Assembly (NCBI GenBank): GCA_024275515.1
Contig: JAJRYZ010000080.1
Span: 1 to 41,186, forward strand
Length of the DNA: 41,186 nucleotides
DNA from: Spirochaetota bacterium
Lineage (GTDB): Bacteria; Spirochaetota; Spirochaetia; ARS1246
Reading direction: 5' to 3'
Position 1 is the stretch's first letter. The number at the start of each line of letters is the position of its first letter. Below are positions 1 to 8,674 of the stretch, piece after piece. The notes beneath the pieces were generated by a model. The model saw only the letters and a program-made list of their open reading frames with translations. It did no database searches and was not told where the DNA came from. The position numbers were made by a program, and so were the translations under genes.

Positions 1-1497
1 CGTTTCGATCGCGTCGATCCGGAGCCTTGCCGTCTGATACGCCGCATTCCGCGCCTCGGCGTCGGAAAGATCGGACACGCCGTGCTCGTCGAACACGGCG
101 CGGCATCTGTCGGTGAGCTCGGCGTGTCGCTTCGCCAGTTCCGCCGGGTCCTCTTCGCCGGCCCGCACGGTCATCGTGAGCCCGTCGTGCCTCACGCCGA
201 CCGATCCTTCGGCGCGGTGCGTCCGCGCGACTCCGGGTTCGAGCTCCACATGAATCCGCTCGGCGCCGGAGACTGCGCCGATGTCAACACTCGTCGGGCG
301 ATCGGCGACGAAGGTAAAGGTCATCCGCCCGGCGTCGAGCGCCTGCGCAGCATAGGCGAGCTCGGAAACCGCACGCCGAATCGTCTCCAGATCCTCCCGG
401 GAAATAGGCCGCTCGAACGCCGGGTCGGCGCGAAGCTCTTCGATCGCGCGCCGGAGCGCCCCGACGCGTTCGATAGTCCCGCGCAGTTCACGCTTCGAGG
501 CGGCCGCGCGCGCCTCCGCTTCTTCGTGCTTCAGTTGCACAATCGAGGCGGCCCCGGCCTCGATCCGCTCGTCGATCGTCCGCATTTCGCGTTCGAGCTC
601 GGGCAGGCGATCATAGTCGCTTCGTAGCGCGGCGACCCGCTCGGAGAGCGCGTCGAGTCTTCCGTCGATGATCTCGGCGCGCGATGCGGCCCCGACGGTC
701 GTCTCGTGTTCCTCGATAAACGACGCAGCCGCGCGGATCTCGCCGTCGATCGCATCGATCGCATCGGTCAACTCGCGAATCCGCGCTTCGATTCGCTTTG
801 CTTCATCGAGGTCGCGACGCACCTTCTCCATCGAGTACCACGCGCGCAGAACGTGTCCGACCCGGCGGGTCCATGGATTGTCGATGGTGCGGTTCTGCTC
901 GGGAGCATGGCGGCGCCGGTCCCAGTGATCGAAGTGGGCCTCATAGTCCTCCATGAGCCTGCGTTTGAACGCCTCAACCGCAACGCCCGCCGTCTCCAAA
1001 ACACTTCTTCGGAGGGTCTCCGATAAGTCCTCGAAGATCGCGGGTTCCCTGCGAAGCTCATCGACGGTAAATCCGAGCGCACTCTGCCGCGAGAGAAAGA
1101 TCGTCCGGATCGTCGCCGGCGGCGCTGGAAGCATCGATTCTATGCGCATTGTGATCTCTCGGTCGTCGGAGACGACGCCGCCGCCGGGAAGCTCAAGTCG
1201 CGCGACGGCGGAACGGCCCCAGCTTTTCGCGACCGTATGGATCTCCTTCGCGTGCTCGAAAGTAAGCGAAACCGCTATCGTGTCTCCGCCGCCGACCGGC
1301 AGGAAACGACCCATTCGGCGGGCGAAAACGCTCTTGGTGAGTTGCGCGGGCGTCAACAGCACCGCTTCGATTGCGTGAAACAGAGTCGATTTCCCCGCTT
1401 CGTTCGGACCTTCAACGATGTTGAGTCCGCCCGCGAACTCGACGCGCCGGTCCGCGAGCCCGGCGAAGGTATCGATGTGGAGGCTTTTCAGAATCAC
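1..1497 (-). CDS. AAA-type ATPase with coiled coil, YhaN/SbcC-like (3' part off window)
   Basis: The frame is open from a GTG at 1497 to the window edge (499 codons), so only the N-terminal part is present. Residues 30-38 are GPNEAGKST, a Walker A motif of the RecF/SMC/YhaN type, preceded by the usual N-terminal strand (VILKSLHIDTFAGL). From about residue 220 to 400 the sequence is rich in Glu, Arg, Ala and Leu heptads, as expected of the coiled-coil arm of SbcC/Rad50-like ATPases. Walker B and the signature motif would lie beyond the window. The GTG overlaps the stop of the upstream nuclease gene by 4 nt (GTGA), so the two are translationally coupled. By analogy with SbcCD and YhaON, the ATPase and nuclease probably form a DNA end-processing complex; that role is inferred. 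The family assignment rests on the P-loop, the coiled coil and the partner. Confidence 0.85.
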   Translation of the reverse strand, partial: MILKSLHIDTFAGLADRRVEFAGGLNIVEGPNEAGKSTLFHAIEAVLLTPAQLTKSVFARRMGRFLPVGGGDTIAVSLTFEHAKEIHTVAKSWGRSAVARLELPGGGVVSDDREITMRIESMLPAPPATIRTIFLSRQSALGFTVDELRREPAIFEDLSETLRRSVLETAGVAVEAFKRRLMEDYEAHFDHWDRRRHAPEQNRTIDNPWTRRVGHVLRAWYSMEKVRRDLDEAKRIEARIRELTDAIDAIDGEIRAAASFIEEHETTVGAASRAEIIDGRLDALSERVAALRSDYDRLPELEREMRTIDERIEAGAASIVQLKHEEAEARAAASKRELRGTIERVGALRRAIEELRADPAFERPISREDLETIRRAVSELAYAAQALDAGRMTFTFVADRPTSVDIGAVSGAERIHVELEPGVARTHRAEGSVGVRHDGLTMTVRAGEEDPAELAKRHAELTDRCRAVFDEHGVSDLSDAEARNAAYQTARLRIDAIET

Positions 1498-2675
1498 TCC
1501 TTGTTTTCTCCGCCGCCCCGGCGCGCCGCGTCGAGGTAACGATAGGCGGTCTCCACCGCCTCGACGTCGTCTTCTTCGAGAAGCTCCGAAAGCAGCCTGT
1601 GCGGGAAAGAGTCGACCGGATAGAGCGCGTCAATTCGTTCCCGCGAGATTTCTTCGTGCAGTAACCTGTCGTCGACCTGGAAGTACAGAAACTCAACGGC
1701 TTGTCTGCGACGCCAGGCGGTATAGAGCCGATACTCCTCCGAGGAAATGCCGCCGGAAAGCGCGACGCGCATGAGCGTCGTCTGCGGGTCCCGGTTCGGA
1801 GCGATCCGCGCCGCTTCCTCGATCTCCTCGAGGCAGTGCACCTCGGCGGACCGGTCGTAGAACCGGAATCGGCCGATCGGAATGGTCCTCGATTCGATTC
1901 TACGCCCCTCGTCCACCGTAACCAGACAGGCGTCGCCGGCGTCGTCGAAGTCGAACCCGTCGGGCTCGGGGGCGCCCGGGATAAAGAGCCGGCGGTTTCC
2001 GCCGATGCTCGATTCCCGATGCAGATGCGTGTGTCCCACGATCCAGAAATCGGCGGGCGACCGTTCAAAATCGGCCGGTCGCATCGGGTAGTAGCGACGT
2101 TCCATGTCGGGCGAAATCCCTTCAATGCTTCCGTGAGCCACTCCGACGACTATCGCATCGCCGGCACGGCCGGTCTCTGCGCCTTCCGAACTCGGAGACC
2201 AGGTATCCGCAAGCTCTGCAATCCAACCGATGGCGTTGCTCTCGCGATGTTTGGAGGTGCACGGCCCGGGAAGGAGCACGCACGGAAGCCGATGCTCACG
2301 CAGATCGTAGGGTCGCTGCTCGTCGAGCATCAAAACGTCGAGCCGCGACTCGACCGCGGCGCGCATAAACGCGTCCCACGGCGGCGCGTCGGGCCCGCCG
2401 GTATAGTCGTGGTTCCCGGGGAGTATCGCGACCAACGCGCCTTCGAACCTTCGAAAAGAAGAGACCGCGCGGTGCACGATCTCGGCGGCGAGGCGCGGAC
2501 GATCGAACAGGTCGCCGGCAACGACGATGATGTCCGCGCTCGCGTCGTTGGCCGCGTCGATGATCCTGTCGAGCGCATCGAAGCGCGCCTCCGCGAGAAC
2601 GGCGCCGACCTCCGCATAGGAGGAGAAGGTCATTCCCAGATGAAGATCGGCCGTCGCGACCAACGTGAGCGTCAC
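1494..2675 (-). CDS. Metallophosphoesterase, SbcD/YhaO-like DNA exonuclease
   Basis: This 393-residue calcineurin-like phosphoesterase carries the family metal-binding series: TADLHLG (D10, H12), GDLFDRP (D55, D58), GNHD (N88, H89, D90), and later GVAHGS and GHTHLH. Length and motif order fit SbcD/YhaO/Mre11-type nucleases, which work with a coiled-coil ATPase. That partner lies immediately downstream and overlaps by 4 nt. The ATG overlaps the stop of the glycerate kinase gene (ATGA), placing it third in a four-gene operon. The likely role is Mn-dependent exo/endonuclease activity at DNA ends. SbcD versus YhaO subfamily cannot be settled by eye. Confidence 0.9.
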   Translation of the reverse strand: MTLTLVATADLHLGMTFSSYAEVGAVLAEARFDALDRIIDAANDASADIIVVAGDLFDRPRLAAEIVHRAVSSFRRFEGALVAILPGNHDYTGGPDAPPWDAFMRAAVESRLDVLMLDEQRPYDLREHRLPCVLLPGPCTSKHRESNAIGWIAELADTWSPSSEGAETGRAGDAIVVGVAHGSIEGISPDMERRYYPMRPADFERSPADFWIVGHTHLHRESSIGGNRRLFIPGAPEPDGFDFDDAGDACLVTVDEGRRIESRTIPIGRFRFYDRSAEVHCLEEIEEAARIAPNRDPQTTLMRVALSGGISSEEYRLYTAWRRRQAVEFLYFQVDDRLLHEEISRERIDALYPVDSFPHRLLSELLEEDDVEAVETAYRYLDAARRGGGENKE

Positions 2676-3847
2676 GACAGACGCATGCCGACGCGCACGA
2701 TACGCATCAGTCGCTCCGACGCCTCTTCCAGCAACTCCACAGACCGGTCGAGAGCCTCGGAAAGCGGCATAGCGCCGTTTACCGTGCTCATGATTGCATC
2801 GATACCGTGCCGGTAGACGTTCGACGCGCCCTTTCCGATGTTGCCGACCACCGCGACCACCGGAATCTCGTTCCCGCTCCCTCGGTCGCGTTCTTCAGCC
2901 GCGCCGGATCGTTTTGCGCGGCGCGCGATGCCCACCGGCACCTTGCCGTAAGCGGTGGAACCGTCCATCGCTCCCTCGCCGGTAATGACAAGACCGGCCC
3001 CGGCAACCATCTCATCGAAGCGCACGATGTCAAGCACCGCGTCGATCCCGGATTTGAGCTCCGCCCCACAGAACGCGAGTAGTCCCGCTCCGAGTCCGCC
3101 GGCCGCGCCGGCGCCGGGTACTTCGGCAACCGAGGCGCCGAGATCGCGTTCGATCCGCTCGGCGATCCTGCGCAGACCGCGGTCGAGTCGTTCGATCATC
3201 GCGCCGTCTGCGCCTTTCTGCGGACCGTAGACATGAGCCGCGCCTTCTTCTCCGAACAGAGGGTTGCGCACGTCGCAGGCGACCGTGACAAGGCAGGACG
3301 CCAGTCGCGGATCGACCGCCCGCGTATCTATCGCTTCGACCTCGGCGAGGTGCTTTCCTCCTCTGCCGACCTCGCGCCCGGCCGAATCGAGAAACGAAAA
3401 GCCGAGCGCCTGCGCCATTCCCATTCCGGCGTCGTTGGTCGCGCTGCCGCCGACTCCGATGAGAATCTCGGTGCACCCCTGATCGAGCGCGTCGAGAATA
3501 AGCTCCCCCGTCCCGAACGTGGTGGTCTGTTCCGGGTCACGCCGTCCGGCCGGAACAAGAGGAAGCCCGGAGGCGGCGGCCATTTCGATGACCCCGCGTC
3601 CGCCGGGGAGAAGACCGTAACGCGCCGTGACACGCTCGCCGAGCGGACCGGTCACCTCGACATCCCGGTACTCTCCGCCTGCCGCGGCGATCACCGCCTC
3701 GACGGTCCCCTCGCCGCCGTCTGCGACCGGTATGCGCACGATTTCCGCGTCCGGAAAAATCACCCGGACACCGCGCTCGATTATTTCGGCTACCCGAACC
3801 GAGCTGTTGCTTCCCTTGAACGAATCCGGTGCGACGACGATTTTCAT
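2672..3847 (-). CDS. garK: Glycerate 2-kinase (GarK/GlxK family)
   Basis: The protein has 391 residues and opens with MKIVVAPDSFKGS, the hallmark N-terminus of bacterial glycerate kinases. VADGGEGTVEA and the glycine-rich GVGGSATNDAGMG segment are also typical of the family. It phosphorylates D-glycerate with ATP and feeds lower glycolysis. I chose the ATG at 3847 because it gives the family N-terminus and an ATGA overlap with the aminopeptidase stop; the frame extends 14 codons upstream, but that part is not family-like. It is translationally coupled to genes on both sides, although glycerate metabolism has no obvious link to peptide hydrolysis or DNA repair. Family assignment is firm; the carbon position phosphorylated (2 or 3) is inferred from the family. 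Confidence 0.93.
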   Translation of the reverse strand: MKIVVAPDSFKGSNSSVRVAEIIERGVRVIFPDAEIVRIPVADGGEGTVEAVIAAAGGEYRDVEVTGPLGERVTARYGLLPGGRGVIEMAAASGLPLVPAGRRDPEQTTTFGTGELILDALDQGCTEILIGVGGSATNDAGMGMAQALGFSFLDSAGREVGRGGKHLAEVEAIDTRAVDPRLASCLVTVACDVRNPLFGEEGAAHVYGPQKGADGAMIERLDRGLRRIAERIERDLGASVAEVPGAGAAGGLGAGLLAFCGAELKSGIDAVLDIVRFDEMVAGAGLVITGEGAMDGSTAYGKVPVGIARRAKRSGAAEERDRGSGNEIPVVAVVGNIGKGASNVYRHGIDAIMSTVNGAMPLSEALDRSVELLEEASERLMRIVRVGMRLS

Positions 3848-6393
3848 GTGCCGGGTCTCCGTTCGACGCGATCGTCCCCGGCGCGCCAACCTTCGATGCG
3901 GTCGACGAATCGATCAAACACTTCCATACGCTCGAGGGCCATGTCGATCGGTCCGGCCGCCCCGATAGGCCGCAGCTCGGTGTCGGCAAACTCCCGCGTC
4001 GCTTCCGTTCGACCGATACCGGCGACCGGGAGCGTGGAGGCCACGATAGAGGCGAATGCGTAGCCGTGAGTCTTCCGCAACTCTCCCACCGAACGTGTGA
4101 GCCACGGAAGCAGCAGCGGGTGCGTTGACGGATTCGCAACGGCACCGTCGACGGCGAAATGCCGATTCCGTTGCGGAACCGATTGCATGATGTAGTCGAG
4201 CACGCGCCGAAGCTCGTTCGCGTCCGGATACCAAACCATTCCCGCCAACAGATGCCTGCGCCGCGCTTCGGAGGCCGACTCATCCTCGATCTGTCGAGTA
4301 AACCACTCGAACTCGACCGCTCGCGCCGCCGCGGCGTAACGGTATACGATAGGGAGAAGATCGGGGGAAACCTCGCCGCCGCGTTCGATTCGTTCGAACC
4401 CGCACCGGAGCGCCGTCGCGGCGGCCTCCTCGCCTGCGCGATAGAACGACCACAGAAGGCGGGAGCGAATCCGCACGTCGGCCGGCGTATCGACCGGCCG
4501 CGGCTCGGTTCCGACCCGATCAAACGCCCGCTTTGAAGACCGAAGGAGCGCCTCGACCGCCTTTTCGCGAAGCGACGGGAGAAGATCGACGCAGATTGTC
4601 AGGATCCGACCGAGCGCCGCCGTCGGCAATTCGGCCGACTCCTCGTCGAAAGCCCGATCGACGAAGTCGAGGATCTCACCGAAGCCGAGTTCTCCGGCGA
4701 GGAACAGGGCGTACAGATCGTCGAGCAACCCCGCCCGATCGAGTTCCCCGAAGGAGGCGTAGCACTCCGAAAGAGCGAGAAGATCATCGGGAGCGTACCG
4801 GACCCGATAGTACCCCGCCTGCTCGGCGTTGATCTTGTATGCCTTTGCGCGTCCGGGCAGATCGAACGCGCCGCTCTCGTGATCGAGAAGCAGCCTCACG
4901 CTTGTGACGGCGCCCGCCTCGTCGACGACCAGCACGGTAATCGGCGTCGGCCAGACTCCGGCCGATGAGCCGCCGTAGACGAACCGTTCCTGCGTCAGCT
5001 CGACCCGGTCGCCGACGCGCCGCGAGCGGATAAGAGGGTAGCCCGGTCGGCGGACCCAGTGTTCGATAATAGCCCTCGACTCGGGTCCGGCCCCTTCGGC
5101 GAAAGAGGAGAGAAATCCCTCGGTGTCGGTAGCGGCGAAGCGGTGGGCCGACAGATAGGCGTGCACGCCCGATCTGAACCTCTCCTCGCCGAGATACTCT
5201 CTCATCATATGAAGCACCGCTCCGGCCTTCGAATAGATGATCGGCGCGGTCGAAGGATCGATCTCGGTAAAGGTCCCCTTCTCGACCTCGATCGGAATCG
5301 TTCCCGGGAGTCCGTCGCGCTCCATCGCCGAGGCGCGCGTGCCCGAAACGAACTGCTTCAGCACTTCCCATTCCGGATGCGTCGACTCGGTAACGAGGTT
5401 GCCGAAGTAGGTGGCGAATGCCTCGTTCAACCACACGTAGCTCCAGTCGGCCGGACTCACCAGGTCGCCGAACCACATGTGCGCCACCTCGTGCGCCGTG
5501 ATCGTCGCCATCCGCTGGATATCCTGCTGCGAGGAGGCGGTCGGATCGAGATAGAGATAGTTCTCGCGGTAGGTGATGGCGCCGAAGTTTTCCATGGCGC
5601 CGTAGGCGAAATCGGGAACACCGATCAAATCGAGCTTTCCAAGCGGATACTCGACGCCGGTGTACGACTCGAAATACTCGAGCGCATCGCGCGCGAAAGG
5701 AATCGACACCGACCCGCTTTCGACCCTGCCCGGGGCGCCGAGGACGCGGATAGGGATGCGCCCGCCGGTCTCCTCGATTGCGTCGAACGGTCCGACGCCG
5801 AAAAAGAGAAGATAGGTGGACATCGGCGGCGTGGGTGCGAAAAGATAACGGCGCCGGCCGTCGGGAAGATCCACGATATCCAGAACCACGGTGTTCGAAA
5901 CCGCCGTGGCGCCCGGGGGGGCGACGAGCGCAATGTCGAATACCGATTTCCTTCCCGGATGATCGATGCACGGGAAGGCTCTTCGCGCGTCGCGCTCCTC
6001 GAACTGGGTAACCGCGCACCAGTCGGCGCCCAGACGGCTGCGGTAGAAACCGACCATTCCGTCGTTCAAGCGGCCCGAAAAGACGATCGTGATCGTCTCC
6101 CGCAGGCGCGGGTTCCCGTCGAACCGAATCTCGAGCAGCTGCCGCCCGGGGTCCGCCTCGTAGCTTGCGACACCGCACCCGCCCGAGGTCTCGACGCTTT
6201 TAATATCGAGATCAAGCGAATGAAGCGCAACGACGGTCTCTTCGGCGTCTCCCGCCGCGCCGTCGGATCCGGAGAACGAGCACTCGAGCGACGCGGTTCC
6301 GGCAAAGGTGGAGTTTTCGAAGTCGGGTTCGAGGAGGAGCGAATAACGATCGACTTTTACGCGTTCCATGGAAACAGGCAGAGTATCCAGCAT
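3844..6393 (-). CDS. M1-family zinc aminopeptidase
   Basis: The product is about 849 residues. GAMENFG lies near residue 264, the substrate-binding motif of M1 peptidases. HEVAH at 301-305 followed by E324 (NEAF) gives the HExxH-18-E zinc site. The long C-terminal half looks like the helical ERAP1_C-type domain of puromycin-sensitive aminopeptidases rather than of E. coli PepN. It removes N-terminal residues from peptides in the cytoplasm; no signal peptide is visible. The ATG at 6393 is preferred over an ATG at 6369 because TACAAT lies 8 nt upstream of it with a -35-like TTTTCA 17 nt further. There is no Shine-Dalgarno, so the mRNA may be leaderless. The frame is open further upstream, but that sequence is not M1-like. 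This is the first gene of a four-gene operon. Confidence 0.95.
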   Translation of the reverse strand: MLDTLPVSMERVKVDRYSLLLEPDFENSTFAGTASLECSFSGSDGAAGDAEETVVALHSLDLDIKSVETSGGCGVASYEADPGRQLLEIRFDGNPRLRETITIVFSGRLNDGMVGFYRSRLGADWCAVTQFEERDARRAFPCIDHPGRKSVFDIALVAPPGATAVSNTVVLDIVDLPDGRRRYLFAPTPPMSTYLLFFGVGPFDAIEETGGRIPIRVLGAPGRVESGSVSIPFARDALEYFESYTGVEYPLGKLDLIGVPDFAYGAMENFGAITYRENYLYLDPTASSQQDIQRMATITAHEVAHMWFGDLVSPADWSYVWLNEAFATYFGNLVTESTHPEWEVLKQFVSGTRASAMERDGLPGTIPIEVEKGTFTEIDPSTAPIIYSKAGAVLHMMREYLGEERFRSGVHAYLSAHRFAATDTEGFLSSFAEGAGPESRAIIEHWVRRPGYPLIRSRRVGDRVELTQERFVYGGSSAGVWPTPITVLVVDEAGAVTSVRLLLDHESGAFDLPGRAKAYKINAEQAGYYRVRYAPDDLLALSECYASFGELDRAGLLDDLYALFLAGELGFGEILDFVDRAFDEESAELPTAALGRILTICVDLLPSLREKAVEALLRSSKRAFDRVGTEPRPVDTPADVRIRSRLLWSFYRAGEEAAATALRCGFERIERGGEVSPDLLPIVYRYAAAARAVEFEWFTRQIEDESASEARRRHLLAGMVWYPDANELRRVLDYIMQSVPQRNRHFAVDGAVANPSTHPLLLPWLTRSVGELRKTHGYAFASIVASTLPVAGIGRTEATREFADTELRPIGAAGPIDMALERMEVFDRFVDRIEGWRAGDDRVERRPGT

Positions 6394-6401
6394 AGAGGAC
6401 C

Positions 6402-6430
6402 ATTGTACGAATCCCGGCCGAGGATGAAAA
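6402..6430 (-). promoter_or_regulatory. Promoter of the aminopeptidase operon (leaderless-type)
   Basis: Reading the minus strand, TTTTCA (6430-6425), a 17-nt spacer and TACAAT (6407-6402) are followed by only 8 nt before the ATG at 6393. The predicted transcription start therefore falls at or within one or two bases of the start codon. Confidence 0.5.
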
Positions 6431-6473
6431 GCTTGTCGCGTGGGTCGTGGGCAATTCTCGCATCGAGCGCCTG

Positions 6474-6502
6474 TTGCCGATCGGAACGCGGTCTGGTACA
6501 AC
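6474..6502 (+). promoter_or_regulatory. Possible thrH promoter
   Basis: TTGCCG at 6474-6479 and TACAAC at 6497-6502 are 17 nt apart. They point at thrH, leaving a short leader that contains AAGGAG at 6513-6518. The element sits back to back with the aminopeptidase promoter. Confidence 0.4.
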
Positions 6503-6523
6503 ACTATCGCACAAGGAGTTGCG

Positions 6524-7132
6524 GTGAAGCTGATTTGTCTGGACCTCGAAGGAGTGCTCGTACCCGAAATCTGGATCGCGGTAGCCGAGGTCCTCGGCGT
6601 CCCGGAACTCGCGCTTACCACCCGCGATGTTCCCGACTACGACCACCTGATGCGCGGAAGGCTCGCCGTGCTCGACGATCGCGGGATTACCCTTCCGCAG
6701 ATCCAGGCGATTATCGCGAAACTCGCGCCGATCGACGGCGCTCTTACGTTTCTACGGCGGCTTCGCGAACGTTACCAGGTCGTTATTCTTTCAGACACCT
6801 TCGAACAGTTCGCGCGGCCGATTATGAGAACTCTCGAGTGGCCGACGCTCTTCTGCAACACACTCATCGTCGCCCCCGACGGAAGAATCACCGACTATCG
6901 TCTTCGTCTCGAGGACGGAAAACGAAAATCGGTCGAAGCTCTCAGGCAGGCGGGAATGAGGGTCGCCGCGGTGGGAGACTCCTACAACGATTTGAGCATG
7001 ATCGATACCGCCGATACGGGTGTCCTCTTCCGTCCGCCCGAGAGGATATGCCGTGAGCGTCCCGACCTCGACGTCGCCTACGGATATGACGAGCTCGACA
7101 GCATTTTGAGCCGATGGGCCGAGGCGCCGTGA
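6524..7132 (+). CDS. thrH: ThrH: phosphoserine phosphatase / homoserine phosphotransferase (HAD family)
   Basis: This 202-residue protein closely follows Pseudomonas ThrH: CLDLEGVLVPEIW at the start (nucleophile D7, then E9), TTRDVPDYD, VVILSDTFEQF and GDSYNDLSM. ThrH can dephosphorylate phosphoserine and transfer the phosphate to homoserine, linking serine and threonine synthesis. The GTG at 6524 is chosen because AAGGAG ends 5 nt before it and the family N-terminus begins there; an ATG 28 codons upstream adds unrelated sequence. The stop overlaps the next gene's GTG by 3 nt, so the two are co-translated. Assignment is strong; which of the two activities dominates in vivo is unknown. Confidence 0.95.
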   Translation: MKLICLDLEGVLVPEIWIAVAEVLGVPELALTTRDVPDYDHLMRGRLAVLDDRGITLPQIQAIIAKLAPIDGALTFLRRLRERYQVVILSDTFEQFARPIMRTLEWPTLFCNTLIVAPDGRITDYRLRLEDGKRKSVEALRQAGMRVAAVGDSYNDLSMIDTADTGVLFRPPERICRERPDLDVAYGYDELDSILSRWAEAP

Positions 7133-8631
7133 TCCGGATAACCGATCATCTTTTCAGATTCGACAACGGCGACGGGTGTGCGACCTATCTGATACGCGAC
7201 CGAGCCCGCGCGATCGTAATAGACCCGGGTCGATGCGAGTGGATCGACCAATTGCCGCGGCTCGGAATAGAGACCCTCGAAGCGATCTACCTGACCCACC
7301 ATCATCATGAGCAGCTTCAGGGACTCTATGACCTCAAGCGGCTTCCCTGCACGGTTCACGCTCCGGCCGATGACCGTCGCTTCATCGAGCCGGGTCCCGA
7401 AAGATTCGGCGATTCCCGGGACCTCCTGCTCGGTGACGGATGTCCTGCAAGCTACGCCCCGCCGCGTCGCGGTATCCGAAGCGTCGCATTCGACGTCGTT
7501 CCCAACTCCGACCACTACCGCCTCGGACGTCGGATAAGGTTTCTCCACACGCCGGGTCACGGAAGCGCGGCCGTTTCGATCCTTTTCGACATCGACGGTA
7601 TGCAGGTGGTGTTTTCAGGAGACGCCGTCCACCACGGCGGAACGGTGTGGGAACCGTTTCATCTGGAAACCGACCACTGGACGGGCGCCGGCGCGCTCGC
7701 CGCCTGGGAAGGAATCGAGCGACTCCGGGGCGTAAGAATCGACCTGCTGTGCCCTTCCCACGGTCCGGTCGTTCGCCGCGCGATCGGGCCCACGCTCCGG
7801 CGGCTGTCGCGACGCCTTCTCCGTTTCTATCACGCCAAAGGGCAGATCTCGCCGCGCGTCGCCGACCGCTACGTACCGACCGAGGCGCTCGGCTGCGGCG
7901 CGGTACGGATTAGCCCTCACCTGTTCCAGTTCGGGAGCAACGGCTATCTCGTGGTCGCCGACTCCGGGCGGGCGCTTGTGGTGGACCCGTGCGGCGCCGA
8001 CATGGCCGCGCTTTCGGCTCTGCGCGCCGAGCTTGGAAACCCCGAGGTCGCCCGCTGCACCGCCACGCACTACCATCTCGATCACTGCGACGCGGCCGAC
8101 CGGCTTCGCGAGGACTTCGGCGCCGAGGTCGTGCTTCACGAACGGGTTTCGTGGCCGCTGTGGCCTCCCGAACGTCACAGGATACTGCGCGCTCCGTGGC
8201 TTCCGCCGTCGCCCGTCCGAGCGGACATCGAGCTGCGCGGCGACGGGACGTTTACCTGGGAGGGCATCGACTTCGAGTACTTTGCCGCCCCCGGGCAGAC
8301 ATGGTGGCACGCGGCGTTGATCGCGCGGATCGACGGTCGCCGCGTTCTCTTCTCCGGTGACACGATCCAGCCGTCTTCGCGATGGAACGGAACCGGCGGT
8401 TTTTGCGCGTACAACAGAAGTCGTCTGCGCGAAGGTTTCGTTCCGACGTGCAAACGCCTGCTTCGCTGCAAACCGGATGTCGTCGCGGCCGGACACGGAA
8501 CGGTATTCTTCTTTGATCGCAGAAAGTTCGTCCTTATCGCGCGTTGGGCTCGAACGGCCGAGCGTGCCGTCAAGGCGCTCTGCCCGTCGCGGCGTCCGGG
8601 CGAGTACTACAGGTGGCCGGCGACGCCGTGA
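7129..8631 (+). CDS. Tandem metallo-beta-lactamase-fold protein
   Basis: The 500-residue product contains two consecutive MBL-fold domains. The first (about residues 1-235) has a degenerate HxHxDH motif reading HHHHEQ (57-62), followed by TPGH, FSGDAVHHG and CPSHGPV. The second (about 260-500) has a perfect motif, THYHLDH (H314, H316, D318, H319), but the usual PGH becomes PGQTWWH (388-394), followed by FSGDT and AGHG. The two sites therefore deviate at different positions. I start at GTG 7129, which gives a GTGA overlap with thrH and a GAGG 4 nt upstream; an ATG at 7114 is possible. It is probably a cytoplasmic hydrolase. The substrate cannot be told from sequence, and ThrH coupling gives no clear hint. 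Confidence 0.9.
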   Translation: MIRITDHLFRFDNGDGCATYLIRDRARAIVIDPGRCEWIDQLPRLGIETLEAIYLTHHHHEQLQGLYDLKRLPCTVHAPADDRRFIEPGPERFGDSRDLLLGDGCPASYAPPRRGIRSVAFDVVPNSDHYRLGRRIRFLHTPGHGSAAVSILFDIDGMQVVFSGDAVHHGGTVWEPFHLETDHWTGAGALAAWEGIERLRGVRIDLLCPSHGPVVRRAIGPTLRRLSRRLLRFYHAKGQISPRVADRYVPTEALGCGAVRISPHLFQFGSNGYLVVADSGRALVVDPCGADMAALSALRAELGNPEVARCTATHYHLDHCDAADRLREDFGAEVVLHERVSWPLWPPERHRILRAPWLPPSPVRADIELRGDGTFTWEGIDFEYFAAPGQTWWHAALIARIDGRRVLFSGDTIQPSSRWNGTGGFCAYNRSRLREGFVPTCKRLLRCKPDVVAAGHGTVFFFDRRKFVLIARWARTAERAVKALCPSRRPGEYYRWPATP

Positions 8632-8641
8632 GTCGCTCCTG

Positions 8642-8668
8642 TTGCCAACGCGGCCGACGGTGTAGAAT
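8642..8668 (+). promoter_or_regulatory. Promoter of the DUF4230 pair (leaderless-type)
   Basis: TTGCCA at 8642-8647 and TAGAAT at 8663-8668 each match consensus at five of six positions, with a 15-nt spacer. Only 6 nt separate the -10 box from the GTG at 8675, and no Shine-Dalgarno is present. Confidence 0.5.
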
Positions 8669-8674
8669 GTTCCC

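Noticed and set aside
1701-2816. 371-codon plus-strand open frame
   Set aside because: It is antisense to the phosphoesterase gene, which has complete catalytic motifs and operon overlaps.
5059-7056. 665-codon plus-strand open frame
   Set aside because: It runs antisense to the aminopeptidase gene and out of frame through thrH. Composition is arginine- and glycine-rich as expected of shadow frames in GC-rich DNA, and no family is recognisable.
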